Assembly (NCBI GenBank): GCA_020635275.1
Contig: JACKAA010000002.1
Location: forward strand, 310,001-374,000
Source of the DNA: Ignavibacteriales bacterium
GTDB taxonomy: Bacteria; Bacteroidota; Ignavibacteria; Ignavibacteriales; Melioribacteraceae
Length of the DNA stretch: 64,000 nt
Direction: 5' to 3'
Below, in pieces: positions 53,666 through 61,415 of this stretch. The position numbers were made by a program, and so were the translations under genes. The notes beneath the pieces were generated by a model. The model was not told the DNA's origin. It did no database searches and worked only from the letters and a program-made list of their open reading frames with translations. The stretch's first letter is position 1. Every line of letters starts with the position of its first letter.

Positions 53666-54457
53666 TTAAAATATTCCTTCTTCAGTATTTTGGTCAACTA
53701 TCAGCGGATAATTAGATGAATTAAGATTCTTTTTCATAGGATTTATTAATTTAGAAGAATCAATACAAATTGTGTACTTAGAAACTGACCTTCTTTGTAA
53801 ATTAAACTCTTGAACAATTTCTTGCATCCATTTGGGATAACCGTTATCAAATTTAATTTCAAGTACAAAATTATTTGGAGTTGCATATTCCAAATCGTTG
53901 TCTTTATATAAATTATAAAGTTTAGGCTGATCATAAAACCTAAGATTTTTATCAAAAGTTATCCTTAAGCTTCTGTCAAATTTTGAAAAGAAAGCTTCTC
54001 GCTCATAAACTATTAGGATGATTGGCTTTAATCCGCTTCTGAATATATGATGTAAAAATTTTTCTCCATCCTGAATCGAATTTGCATATCCGTTGTTGGT
54101 TAATGTGTAAGTTTCAATTGCTTTAGTTTTTAATAAATTACCTAAATCGTGATAAAGTAATGGAGCTCTGTTTTTCCCAATAAAATTTTCATATTTGTTT
54201 TTTATTTCGAGAAAAACTAAATCATTACCAGAATAGTTATCATAACTTCTAATTCTAAGTTTTTTACGGATTTTAATTCCTTCAATTTTTTCATGATAAT
54301 AATCAAAATTTGATGAATCAAAATAGATACTGCGAACCGTATATTCTTTAACGTCTCCATCTTTTACGAATGGATCATATTCAATAAAAGGTAAGATTTT
54401 TTTTCTTAACCTTTCTAAATTTGAATTATTTACTAAAAATTTATATTCCAACCGCAT
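53666..54457 (-). CDS. VTC-domain polyphosphate polymerase
   Basis: The 263-residue protein is a tunnel-fold VTC catalytic domain without the SPX domain of yeast Vtc4. Landmarks are RLEYKFLV at the N-terminus, VRSIYFDSSNFDYYHEK, the basic strand IRKKLRIRSYDN, FLEIKNKYENFIGK, and YEREAFFSKFDRSLRITFDKNL with later KFDNGYPKWM. These basic and acidic strands bind ATP and line the polyphosphate tunnel. It lacks a membrane segment and may rely on the DUF4956 protein (gap 2 bases) for membrane placement. The upstream HlyD-like gene ends 6 bases before it. The activity is inferred from family and motifs. Confidence 0.9.
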   Translation of the reverse strand: MRLEYKFLVNNSNLERLRKKILPFIEYDPFVKDGDVKEYTVRSIYFDSSNFDYYHEKIEGIKIRKKLRIRSYDNYSGNDLVFLEIKNKYENFIGKNRAPLLYHDLGNLLKTKAIETYTLTNNGYANSIQDGEKFLHHIFRSGLKPIILIVYEREAFFSKFDRSLRITFDKNLRFYDQPKLYNLYKDNDLEYATPNNFVLEIKFDNGYPKWMQEIVQEFNLQRRSVSKYTICIDSSKLINPMKKNLNSSNYPLIVDQNTEEGIF

Positions 54458-54463
54458 TCTGAA

Positions 54464-55522
54464 TTACCAACCTGAAATTAATGATTTGAAATATTCAATT
54501 GCAGTGGAGTTACCACAATTAATTTTGCAATCAACATAAAGACCAGGTTTTAAATCATTTAATTTATTCTCCGATATTGCTGTTACCATTACATATTGAT
54601 AATTACTGTAAGTATTTACATTATTTCCAATTGATGAAACGATTCCATTTATTATCTCATTCGATTCTGGAAGAGAAACAGACATACTTTGATTAACTTG
54701 AACTTTTCTAGAGTCATTCCACTTTATGGGCATTAAAATAACATACTTACTTGTATCACTTATCACTAATAATGTGTCAACAGAGTAAGTTCTATTAATG
54801 GATCCTGTAATGGGAGATATGATGTTATTACTTTCATATCTTTTTTGAAGAATATTAATTTCATTTTCAATTGCTTTTATCTGAGATTCAGCAAAACTAA
54901 TTTCTTCTTCTTTAGCTCCGCTTTCAACTGTTTTCAAACGTTCTTTTGCAATATTGATATTAATTTTTGCTAATTCATACCTGGCTTCATCTGCTTCAAA
55001 TTCTTGTTGAGAAATTAAATCACGTTCAAATAATAGTTTTTTTCTATTATATATTTTTGATTGTTCTTCAAGTTCTTTTTCGGCAAATTCAAGTTTTCTT
55101 TTTTCTTCTTCAATTATTGATTGTTTTTGGCTGCTAGTTTGAACTCTTAAAGATGCTTTAGAAGTTTCTAACTCGCTTTTAAGTTTCTGAATATTTTTCT
55201 CAATTTCGTTTGATATTACATAACCAATTGTATCACCTAATGTTACATTTCCTTTTTCAATTAGATTTTGATTTAAGTTAAATTGAACGGCATCTCCTCT
55301 TTCAAATTGTGATGCTGAAAAATGATTTGTTATTCCAGATGAATTATCGGTCAAAGAAGTTAGTAATCTTCCATCTGTGCCTTTAGCAAGAATCCAAGTT
55401 TTTAAAGGTAACAACTTTCCTTTTGATTTAACTGATATTGGATATTCAATAGGTAAGAAAATAATTATTAAAAAAGCTATTACTAACGCAATAAAAAGTA
55501 GTTTATTTTTAGACATATTCAT
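54464..55522 (-). CDS. HlyD-family membrane fusion-like protein
   Basis: The 352-residue protein has an N-terminal membrane anchor (about residues 6-27). Next come a barrel-sandwich start (ISVKSKGKLLPL), a long coiled coil (about 105-220, rich in Lys/Glu, with ERDLISQQEFEADEARYELA), and a beta domain with NIISPITGSINRTYSVDT. This is the layout of periplasmic adaptor proteins. No ABC or RND pump gene adjoins it; it is the first gene of the VTC-DUF4956-CotH run. It may bridge the membrane module to an exported CotH protein; this is inference. I chose the ATG at 55522; a TTG at 55543 is possible, and neither has a clear ribosome site. Confidence 0.85.
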   Translation of the reverse strand: MNMSKNKLLFIALVIAFLIIIFLPIEYPISVKSKGKLLPLKTWILAKGTDGRLLTSLTDNSSGITNHFSASQFERGDAVQFNLNQNLIEKGNVTLGDTIGYVISNEIEKNIQKLKSELETSKASLRVQTSSQKQSIIEEEKRKLEFAEKELEEQSKIYNRKKLLFERDLISQQEFEADEARYELAKININIAKERLKTVESGAKEEEISFAESQIKAIENEINILQKRYESNNIISPITGSINRTYSVDTLLVISDTSKYVILMPIKWNDSRKVQVNQSMSVSLPESNEIINGIVSSIGNNVNTYSNYQYVMVTAISENKLNDLKPGLYVDCKINCGNSTAIEYFKSLISGW

Positions 55523-55690
55523 AAAATTTAATTTATTGTGCAATATAATAAGATAAATATATATTTTTTACATTTACTTAATATTTATATAGTATATTTT
55601 TTTGATTTGACATTTTTAACTCTTTTATAGTTTAAAAGCATTATTTAATGCATATTTTGTGTATAAATAAATAGAAATTAGGGAGTAAAA

Positions 55691-56692
55691 TTGAGATATA
55701 GATCACTTATTTTAATGTTTTTGATCTTGCTTTTAAGTTGTAGCAATGAAACAAAAGTTAAGGAATCAAAAGATGAACAATCTTTTGAAGTTGATAAAAT
55801 AAAAAAAGAAAAACTAAAATTAAGCAATGAAGCAGATAGCCTTTCAAATGAGGTAGAAAAATTAAAAAGTGAAAAAGAGGATTTTGCTCAGAATAATAAG
55901 TTAGCCGAAGCTGATATTTACACAACTGTAAAAAATTCATTGCTAGATCATGTTATAATTGGGACTAAAGATTTAGATAAAACATCAGGACTATTCAAAT
56001 TATTTGGGTTTTCTATTAAAAATGGAAGAGAACATCAAAACGGTGTTAGAAATAATTTTATTGAATTTGGTGATAATTCAGAAATTGAATTGATCGAAAT
56101 AAATGAACCAAAAGATGAAATAAGTAAAAATTATAAAAATTTAATTAATGAAAATATTTTCGGATTACAATTTGCCTTAAGAGTAAATAATATAGATAAA
56201 TTAACGGATAGTTTTAAAAAATTAGATTTTCCTTTTACTGATTTAGTTGAAAATAATATTTATTCAACTCTTTCATCAAAAACTATAAATACTGAATTAC
56301 CAATATTTTTTATTCAATTTAATAATGAAAATAATAACTCCATCATTAATCATTCAAACAGAGCTAAAGGAATTAAATCAGTTTGGTTTGAAACGAAGGA
56401 TATTAAAAAATCTGCAAAACAATTAGTTGATTTAGGATTTGAACCAATTGGTAATTATGAAATTCCGGCTTTCAAAAACAAAGTTGTAGAATTTAGGAAT
56501 AATAATTTTGGAATAATTTTAATTGAATCTGATAAATATCAAATAAACGGAATTACTATTTTAGTTGAAGATTATTCAAATCTTAAAAGTATTTTAGATA
56601 AAAATAATATTACATTTGATGAACATTCTGAGAAAAATATTTTTGTGAACCCAAGCCAAACTAAATCTATTTGGATTGAGTTTACAAAATAA
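55691..56692 (+). CDS. Lipoprotein with coiled coil and glyoxalase-like (VOC) domains
   Basis: The 333-residue protein has a lipoprotein signal (lipobox LLLSC, Cys near residue 17) and a lysine/glutamate-rich coiled coil (about 32-70) before two VOC-type beta-alpha-beta modules. The first begins LLDHVIIGTKDLDKTSGLF and has the metal-site-like IELIEI; the second holds GIKSVWFETKDIKKSA. The first module resembles the glyoxalase-like PF13468 domain. The start codon is TTG at 55691, fixed by GGGAG five bases before it. It converges on the trp operon. A VOC domain on a lipoprotein stalk is unusual; the ligand is unknown. Confidence 0.8.
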   Translation: MRYRSLILMFLILLLSCSNETKVKESKDEQSFEVDKIKKEKLKLSNEADSLSNEVEKLKSEKEDFAQNNKLAEADIYTTVKNSLLDHVIIGTKDLDKTSGLFKLFGFSIKNGREHQNGVRNNFIEFGDNSEIELIEINEPKDEISKNYKNLINENIFGLQFALRVNNIDKLTDSFKKLDFPFTDLVENNIYSTLSSKTINTELPIFFIQFNNENNNSIINHSNRAKGIKSVWFETKDIKKSAKQLVDLGFEPIGNYEIPAFKNKVVEFRNNNFGIILIESDKYQINGITILVEDYSNLKSILDKNNITFDEHSEKNIFVNPSQTKSIWIEFTK

Positions 56693-56710
56693 TTAAGAGT
56701 GAAGTTCCAT

Positions 56711-56782
56711 GTCATTCCCGAATGTTTTTATCGGGAATCTAATTATCTAAATTTCATAGATTCCCACTTGCGTGGGAATGAC
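56711..56782. repeat. Interspersed GTCATTCC...GGAATGAC repeat, best-preserved copy
   Basis: GTCATTCCCGAATG is followed by a hairpin partner TCGGGAATCT, a ~17-base spacer, then AGATTCCCAC and GTGGGAATGAC. Each half folds into its own hairpin and the two halves are inverted relative to each other, giving a 72-base element. It lies in the gap between the VOC lipoprotein gene and trpA, where it may also act as a terminator. Confidence 0.8.
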
Positions 56783-56790
56783 AAAACAAT

Positions 56791-57579
56791 TTAATTCTTA
56801 CAAGCCTCTTTTAACTCTTTTACTAACTTAATTGTGTTTGTAAATTTCTCATCATCAGTTAATAAAGATTTAATAACCGCACTTCCAACAATTACTCCAT
56901 CGCAATAAGGAGAAAATCTTTTTACATCTTCGCCCGAAGAAATACCAAAGCCAATTTGCATTTTATTTTTTGAAGCAATTTTATAAGTTCGGTTTAAATT
57001 TTGTAAAACATATTCGTCAAAATTATTTCTTACGCCGGTTGTTCCAACAACGCTTACGCAGTATAAAAATCCGCTGCTTTTTTCATCAATACTTTTAATT
57101 CTCTTTTCTGATGATGTTGGAGTTGTTAAGAGTATTTTATCAAATTGTGTAAAATCTCTTGTAAAAAAATCATCATATTCTTCTAATGGAACATCAGGAA
57201 TTATCAATCCATCGACTTTTGCATTTTTAGATTCTGTACAAAATTTATTTTTACCATAATTTAATATTGGATTACTAGAACTCATTAAAATTATTGGAAT
57301 ATCAGATTTTGATTTAATTTCAGAAATATAATCCAAAGTTTTGGTAAGGTTAATTTTACTTTTTAATGCTTCTACATAAGAAGATTGAATAACGGGTCCA
57401 TCAGCAAGTGAATCACCAAAAGGCAAACCAATTTCAATTAAATCTGCCCCAGCTTTTTCTATCTCCAAAACTAATTTTACAAATTTTTGCGGATTAGGAA
57501 AACCGGAAGTTAAAAAAACTGTTAGCGCTTTTTCACCCTTTGAATTAATATTTTCGATCTTATATCTGATTGCACTCAT
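56791..57579 (-). CDS. trpA: Tryptophan synthase alpha subunit
   Basis: The 262-residue protein is TrpA, which cleaves indole-3-glycerol phosphate to indole and glyceraldehyde 3-phosphate. Landmarks are the catalytic Glu in ADLIEIGLPFGDSLADGP (near 46), the loop VDGLIIPDVPLEEYDDF, and GVRNNFDEYVLQNLN with the phosphate-binding GFGISSGED near 210. The ATG overlaps the trpB stop by four bases (ATGA), the usual tight coupling of the two subunits. It is the last gene of the operon. Confidence 0.97.
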   Translation of the reverse strand: MSAIRYKIENINSKGEKALTVFLTSGFPNPQKFVKLVLEIEKAGADLIEIGLPFGDSLADGPVIQSSYVEALKSKINLTKTLDYISEIKSKSDIPIILMSSSNPILNYGKNKFCTESKNAKVDGLIIPDVPLEEYDDFFTRDFTQFDKILLTTPTSSEKRIKSIDEKSSGFLYCVSVVGTTGVRNNFDEYVLQNLNRTYKIASKNKMQIGFGISSGEDVKRFSPYCDGVIVGSAVIKSLLTDDEKFTNTIKLVKELKEACKN

Positions 57580-58787
57580 TCCAATTCTCCACCAATTTTA
57601 TCAATAATTGTATTTAGATCTTTATCCCCGCGTCCACTTACATTAACAATTACAATTTCATTCTCTTTGGTATTAGGCATTAATTTTTCTAAATATGCAA
57701 AAGCATGAGCAGTTTCTAATGCTGGCAAAATGCCCTCAAGTTCTGATATTTTTAAAGTTGCCCATAACGCTTCATCATCAGTAGCTGAAACATATTTTAC
57801 TCTTTCTAAATCTTTTAAATAACTATGTTCCGGACCAACCCCAGGATAATCCAAGCCTGCAGAAATTGAATGAACTGGAGCAACTTGTCCGTCTTCATTT
57901 TGTAAGAGATAAGTTTTCATTCCATGAAATATTCCTTCTCTTCCCAGAGTTAAAGTTGCGCAATGTAAATCAGTATCAACTCCATAACCTGCAGCTTCAA
58001 CTCCAATTAAGTTTACTTCTTTATGCTGAATAAATTCATGAAATATTCCCATTGCATTTGAACCGCCGCCAACACAAGCAACAACATAATTTGGCAATTT
58101 ATTTTCAACTTTAAGTATTTGTTCTTTAGCCTCTTTACCAATGACAGATTGAAAATCTCTAACAATCATTGGGTAAGGGTGGGGTCCTACAACCGAGCCA
58201 ATTATGTAATGTGTATTTTGAACATTTGCAATCCAATCACGTATTGCTTCGTTGGTTGCATCTTTAAGAGTCTTGCTTCCGGAAGAAACTGGGATTACTT
58301 TAGCCCCCAACATTTTCATTCGGAATACATTTAACTTTTGTCGTTCAATATCTTCTTCTCCCATGTATACATTGCATTCTAATCCAAACTTAGCACAAAC
58401 TGTAGCAGTAGCAACTCCATGCTGACCAGCACCAGTTTCAGCAATTATTCTTTTTTTGCCTAAATATTTTGCAATAAGAATTTGACCGAGTGCGTTATTT
58501 ATTTTATGCGCGCCGGTATGACAAAGATCTTCACGCTTTAAATAAACTTTTGCACCTTTGTAATGATCTGTCAATCTTTGAGAAAAAGTTAACGGTGTTG
58601 GTCGTCCATTATAAGTATCTTGTAGATCATTAAATTCATTAAGAAAAGTTTCATCATTTCTCAATTTATTGTAGGCTTCTTCCAACTCTTCTAAAGCCGT
58701 AATTAAAGTTTCAGGAACAAATTTTCCACCATATTTACCGAACTTACCTTCTTCGGTTGGATGATTATAAATAAATTTAGTATTCAT
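57576..58787 (-). CDS. trpB: Tryptophan synthase beta subunit
   Basis: The 403-residue protein is TrpB, the PLP subunit that joins indole and serine to tryptophan. The PLP lysine lies in KREDLCHTGAHKINN (near 95), the glycine-rich phosphate loop is VACVGGGSNAMGIFHEF, and the end has NVSGRGDKD. I place the start at the ATG at 58787, one base after the DAHP synthase stop; a TTG seven codons upstream would overlap that gene. The N-terminus GKFGKYGGKFVPETL is typical. The trpA gene overlaps the end. Confidence 0.97.
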   Translation of the reverse strand: MNTKFIYNHPTEEGKFGKYGGKFVPETLITALEELEEAYNKLRNDETFLNEFNDLQDTYNGRPTPLTFSQRLTDHYKGAKVYLKREDLCHTGAHKINNALGQILIAKYLGKKRIIAETGAGQHGVATATVCAKFGLECNVYMGEEDIERQKLNVFRMKMLGAKVIPVSSGSKTLKDATNEAIRDWIANVQNTHYIIGSVVGPHPYPMIVRDFQSVIGKEAKEQILKVENKLPNYVVACVGGGSNAMGIFHEFIQHKEVNLIGVEAAGYGVDTDLHCATLTLGREGIFHGMKTYLLQNEDGQVAPVHSISAGLDYPGVGPEHSYLKDLERVKYVSATDDEALWATLKISELEGILPALETAHAFAYLEKLMPNTKENEIVIVNVSGRGDKDLNTIIDKIGGELE

Positions 58788-58788
58788 A

Positions 58789-59805
58789 TTAATTATACTC
58801 TCTATCAACTATTGGAGCTAATGATTTAATTTTGTTTAGAATATTTTTCATCTGTTCTGGTGTAATTGTTTGAGTCCCGTCGGACAGAGCGTTATCTGGA
58901 TCATGATGAACTTCAATTATTAGTCCGTCTGCACCGGCTGCAACTCCGGCTAAAGCCATTGGCTGAATTTTATCTCTAATTCCCACACCATGAGAAGGAT
59001 CAACAAGAACCGGAAGATGTGAATGTTTTTTAATTACTGGAATTGCATTTAGATCTAATGTGTTGCGTGTGGCAGTTTCAAAAGTTCTAATTCCACGTTC
59101 GCAAAGAATTACATTAAAATTTCCTTGAGCCATTATATATTCTGCACTCAAAAGTAATTCTTCAACCGTTGCAGATAATCCTCGCTTTAATAAAATTGGA
59201 AGTTTTGATTTCCCAACTTCATCAAGTAAGGTAAAGTTCTGCATATTTCGTGCACCAATCTGAATTATGTCTGCAACCTCTTCAACTAAAGGAATAGTTT
59301 CGGGGCTTAAAACTTCAGTTACAATTCCTAAACCAAATTCTTTTCTAACTTCTCCTAGCAATTTTAATCCTTCCTCTTTTAATCCACGAAAAGCATAAGG
59401 ACTGCTTCTGGGTTTATATGCACCACCTCTCAAAAACTTTATACCGAGTTTCTTCACTTCCTCAGCAATTCTAAATATTTGGTCTCTGCTTTCAACAGAG
59501 CACGGCCCGGCAATAACTGCAAGCTCTTTTCCACCAATATCGCCAAAATTAGTCTTAACTATTGTATCATTTTTTTTCATTTGACGACTTACAAGTTTAT
59601 ATTTTTTACTAACTCTTACTACTTCAACAACTGAGTCCATAAAACGGTAGTCATCTTCAACTAATGTATGAGTTGGGCCAGTAATTCCTACTGCTAAATT
59701 AGATTCACCTGGAATTTCATGTGGTTGACAATTTTGACTCACAATTTTTGCTTTAATTGCATCTATACTTTTTCTTGGTGCGTCAAGATTTAATAATATC
59801 AACAT
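58789..59805 (-). CDS. aroF: DAHP synthase, type I-beta with N-terminal regulatory domain
   Basis: The 338-residue protein is 3-deoxy-7-phosphoheptulonate synthase, the entry step of the shikimate pathway (PEP plus erythrose 4-phosphate). An N-terminal ferredoxin-like regulatory domain (about 1-70, ending VEVVRVSKKYKLVSR) precedes the barrel, as in the Thermotoga enzyme. In the barrel are VIAGPCSVES (near 95), GGAYKPRSSPYAFRG, QIGARNMQNF, LLKRGLS and HLPVLVDPSHGVG. The N-terminal domain suggests feedback control by an aromatic amino acid; which one cannot be read here. AAGGA precedes the ATG, and the start overlaps trpF by 7 bases. Its place inside a trp operon is notable. Confidence 0.95.
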   Translation of the reverse strand: MLILLNLDAPRKSIDAIKAKIVSQNCQPHEIPGESNLAVGITGPTHTLVEDDYRFMDSVVEVVRVSKKYKLVSRQMKKNDTIVKTNFGDIGGKELAVIAGPCSVESRDQIFRIAEEVKKLGIKFLRGGAYKPRSSPYAFRGLKEEGLKLLGEVRKEFGLGIVTEVLSPETIPLVEEVADIIQIGARNMQNFTLLDEVGKSKLPILLKRGLSATVEELLLSAEYIMAQGNFNVILCERGIRTFETATRNTLDLNAIPVIKKHSHLPVLVDPSHGVGIRDKIQPMALAGVAAGADGLIIEVHHDPDNALSDGTQTITPEQMKNILNKIKSLAPIVDREYN

Positions 59806-60419
59806 TTATTTATCCTTAATTCATTTATCTTTCTAAAAAACTTATTTAATTTGTTATAATCTTTTTTACCCGGTTCAATTTCCAATGATGAAGAAACATC
59901 AATGGCATAAGGCTTAATTTCATTAAATATTTTCTCTATATTTTCTTCAGAAATTCCACCAGCTAAAATTATTTTACTTTTAATTTCTAATGGTATTTTT
60001 TCCCAATTAAATTTTTGCCCGGTTCCGCCATATTCTTTTTCATCATATGCATCAAGTAAAAAAGAACAATTTTTATATTCAGTTAAAATAGAATAATCGA
60101 AATCAACTTTTACTCTGAAAGCTTTAATTGCCGGAAGATCAATAAAATCAACCATTTCCGGAGATTCATCACCGTGAAACTGAATTAAATTTAATTTTAT
60201 TTCTTTGGATATTTTATTTATTTCTTCGGCGGATTCATTAACAAAAACTCCAACTTTTAAAACAAATGGTGGAATCTGTTCAATTATATGTTTCGCTTCA
60301 TCTGGTGTAACATATCTTTTGCTTTTATTATAAAAAATAAATCCAATTGCATCCGCACCTAACTCACAAGCAAGTTTTGCGTCTTCAATATTTGTGATTC
60401 CACAAATTTTAACTTTCAT
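59799..60419 (-). CDS. trpF: Phosphoribosylanthranilate isomerase
   Basis: The 206-residue barrel enzyme converts phosphoribosylanthranilate to CdRP. The family marks are VKICGITNIEDAKLA with the catalytic Cys, ADAIGFIFYNKSKRYV, LIQFHGDESPEMV, and the late catalytic Asp region LLDAYDEKEYGGTGQKFNW with LAGGISEENI. It overlaps trpC by 11 bases and the DAHP synthase gene by 7, all in one operon. The length is normal. Confidence 0.96.
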   Translation of the reverse strand: MKVKICGITNIEDAKLACELGADAIGFIFYNKSKRYVTPDEAKHIIEQIPPFVLKVGVFVNESAEEINKISKEIKLNLIQFHGDESPEMVDFIDLPAIKAFRVKVDFDYSILTEYKNCSFLLDAYDEKEYGGTGQKFNWEKIPLEIKSKIILAGGISEENIEKIFNEIKPYAIDVSSSLEIEPGKKDYNKLNKFFRKINELRINKC

Positions 60420-61203
60420 AAAAACACCATTCTTTTAATTCTTTGACTGAATCAGAAATATTATTTGATGACATTAAATGCTCACCGACCAATATGGCTT
60501 TAGCTTTTGTCTGCTTTATGAATTTCAAATCTTGCTCAGTTTTAATTCCACTCTCTGCAACTAATAAATTTTCTTTAGGAATTAATTCACCCAACTCTTT
60601 CGTAGTGTTCAAATCAACATTAAACGTTTTCAAATCACGATTATTAATTCCAATAATTTGATTTTGATTGAAATCAATTTTCTCAAATTCATCTTCAGAG
60701 TGAAGTTCGAGTAAAACTTCTAAATCAGTTTCTTTTGCTGCGGCAGTTAGTTCACTAATTTGATTTTTGGAAAGTGATTCAGCAATTAACAAAATAACAT
60801 CTGCTCCATTTGCTTTGGCTTCATAAATTTGAAATTCATCAATTATAAAATCTTTTCTTAACAATGGAACAGTTTTAATTTTTGCAATATCATTTAAGTA
60901 AGAAATATTTCCTTTGAAGAAATTTACATCTGTTAAAATTGAAATTGCATCGATTTCGTTTTCCATATAAATGTCGGCAATTTTAAGATGATCAAAATCT
61001 TCCTTAATAATTCCTTTTGATGGACTCGCCTTTTTAATTTCAGCAATAATTGATATTCTATCTTTTCGATTTAGTGCATTGTAAAAAGATAATTTTGGTT
61101 TAGCAAAAAATTCAGAATCAGTAAATCTGCTAAGATTATATTCTTGTCTAAGTTTTTTTACTTCTTCTTTTTTTACTTCATTTATTTCTTCAAGAATTGT
61201 CAT
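60409..61203 (-). CDS. trpC: Indole-3-glycerol phosphate synthase
   Basis: The 264-residue barrel enzyme closes the indole ring from CdRP. The catalytic motif is IIAEIKKASPSKGII (near 52), followed by LLRKDFIIDEFQIYEAKANG, IIGINNRDLKTFNVD and VAESGIKTEQDL with AILVGEHLM at the end. The upstream gap to trpD is 212 bases and contains two hairpin repeats, so trpC may have its own promoter or suffer partial transcription termination. It overlaps trpF by 11 bases. Confidence 0.97.
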   Translation of the reverse strand: MTILEEINEVKKEEVKKLRQEYNLSRFTDSEFFAKPKLSFYNALNRKDRISIIAEIKKASPSKGIIKEDFDHLKIADIYMENEIDAISILTDVNFFKGNISYLNDIAKIKTVPLLRKDFIIDEFQIYEAKANGADVILLIAESLSKNQISELTAAAKETDLEVLLELHSEDEFEKIDFNQNQIIGINNRDLKTFNVDLNTTKELGELIPKENLLVAESGIKTEQDLKFIKQTKAKAILVGEHLMSSNNISDSVKELKEWCFYES

Positions 61204-61246
61204 ACTAAAAGTTATATTTAATTATCAATTAATCTGTTTCTAATTT

Positions 61247-61320
61247 GTCATTTCCGAATGCTTTTATCGGAAATCTATTGTCTTTAAAAAGTATATATTC
61301 CCAGTCAAGCTGGGAATGAC
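61247..61320. repeat. Interspersed hairpin repeat between trpD and trpC, first copy
   Basis: GTCATTTCCGAATG pairs with TCGGAAATCT, then a spacer leads to ATTCCCAG and CTGGGAATGAC. It is a complete copy of the GTCATTCC...GGAATGAC family with two hairpins. It is followed after 29 bases by a second copy, so the gap between trpD and trpC is almost filled by repeats. Confidence 0.78.
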
Positions 61321-61349
61321 AAATATTATTTATTACTGATATTTTTTCT

Positions 61350-61408
61350 GTCATGCTGAATTTATTTCAGCATCTCAAAATTAGATTCCGAAACAAGTTT
61401 GGAATGAC
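61350..61408. repeat. Interspersed hairpin repeat between trpD and trpC, second copy
   Basis: GTCATGCTGAA pairs with TTCAGCATCT, a short spacer follows, then AGATTCCGAA and GGAATGAC at 61408. It is a slightly different subtype (GCTGAA/TTCAGC core) with the same outer ends. It lies just 7 bases from the trpD stop. Confidence 0.75.
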
Positions 61409-61415
61409 AGTTAAA

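Noticed and set aside
54464..55522. HlyD-like protein as part of a multidrug efflux pump
   Set aside because: There is no ABC, MFS or RND pump and no TolC-like gene beside it; the adjacent genes are VTC, DUF4956 and CotH.
55606..55631. TTGACA followed by TATAGT as a sigma-70 promoter for the VOC lipoprotein gene
   Set aside because: The spacer is 13 bases, too short for a normal -35/-10 pair, and such matches are expected by chance in this AT-rich DNA.
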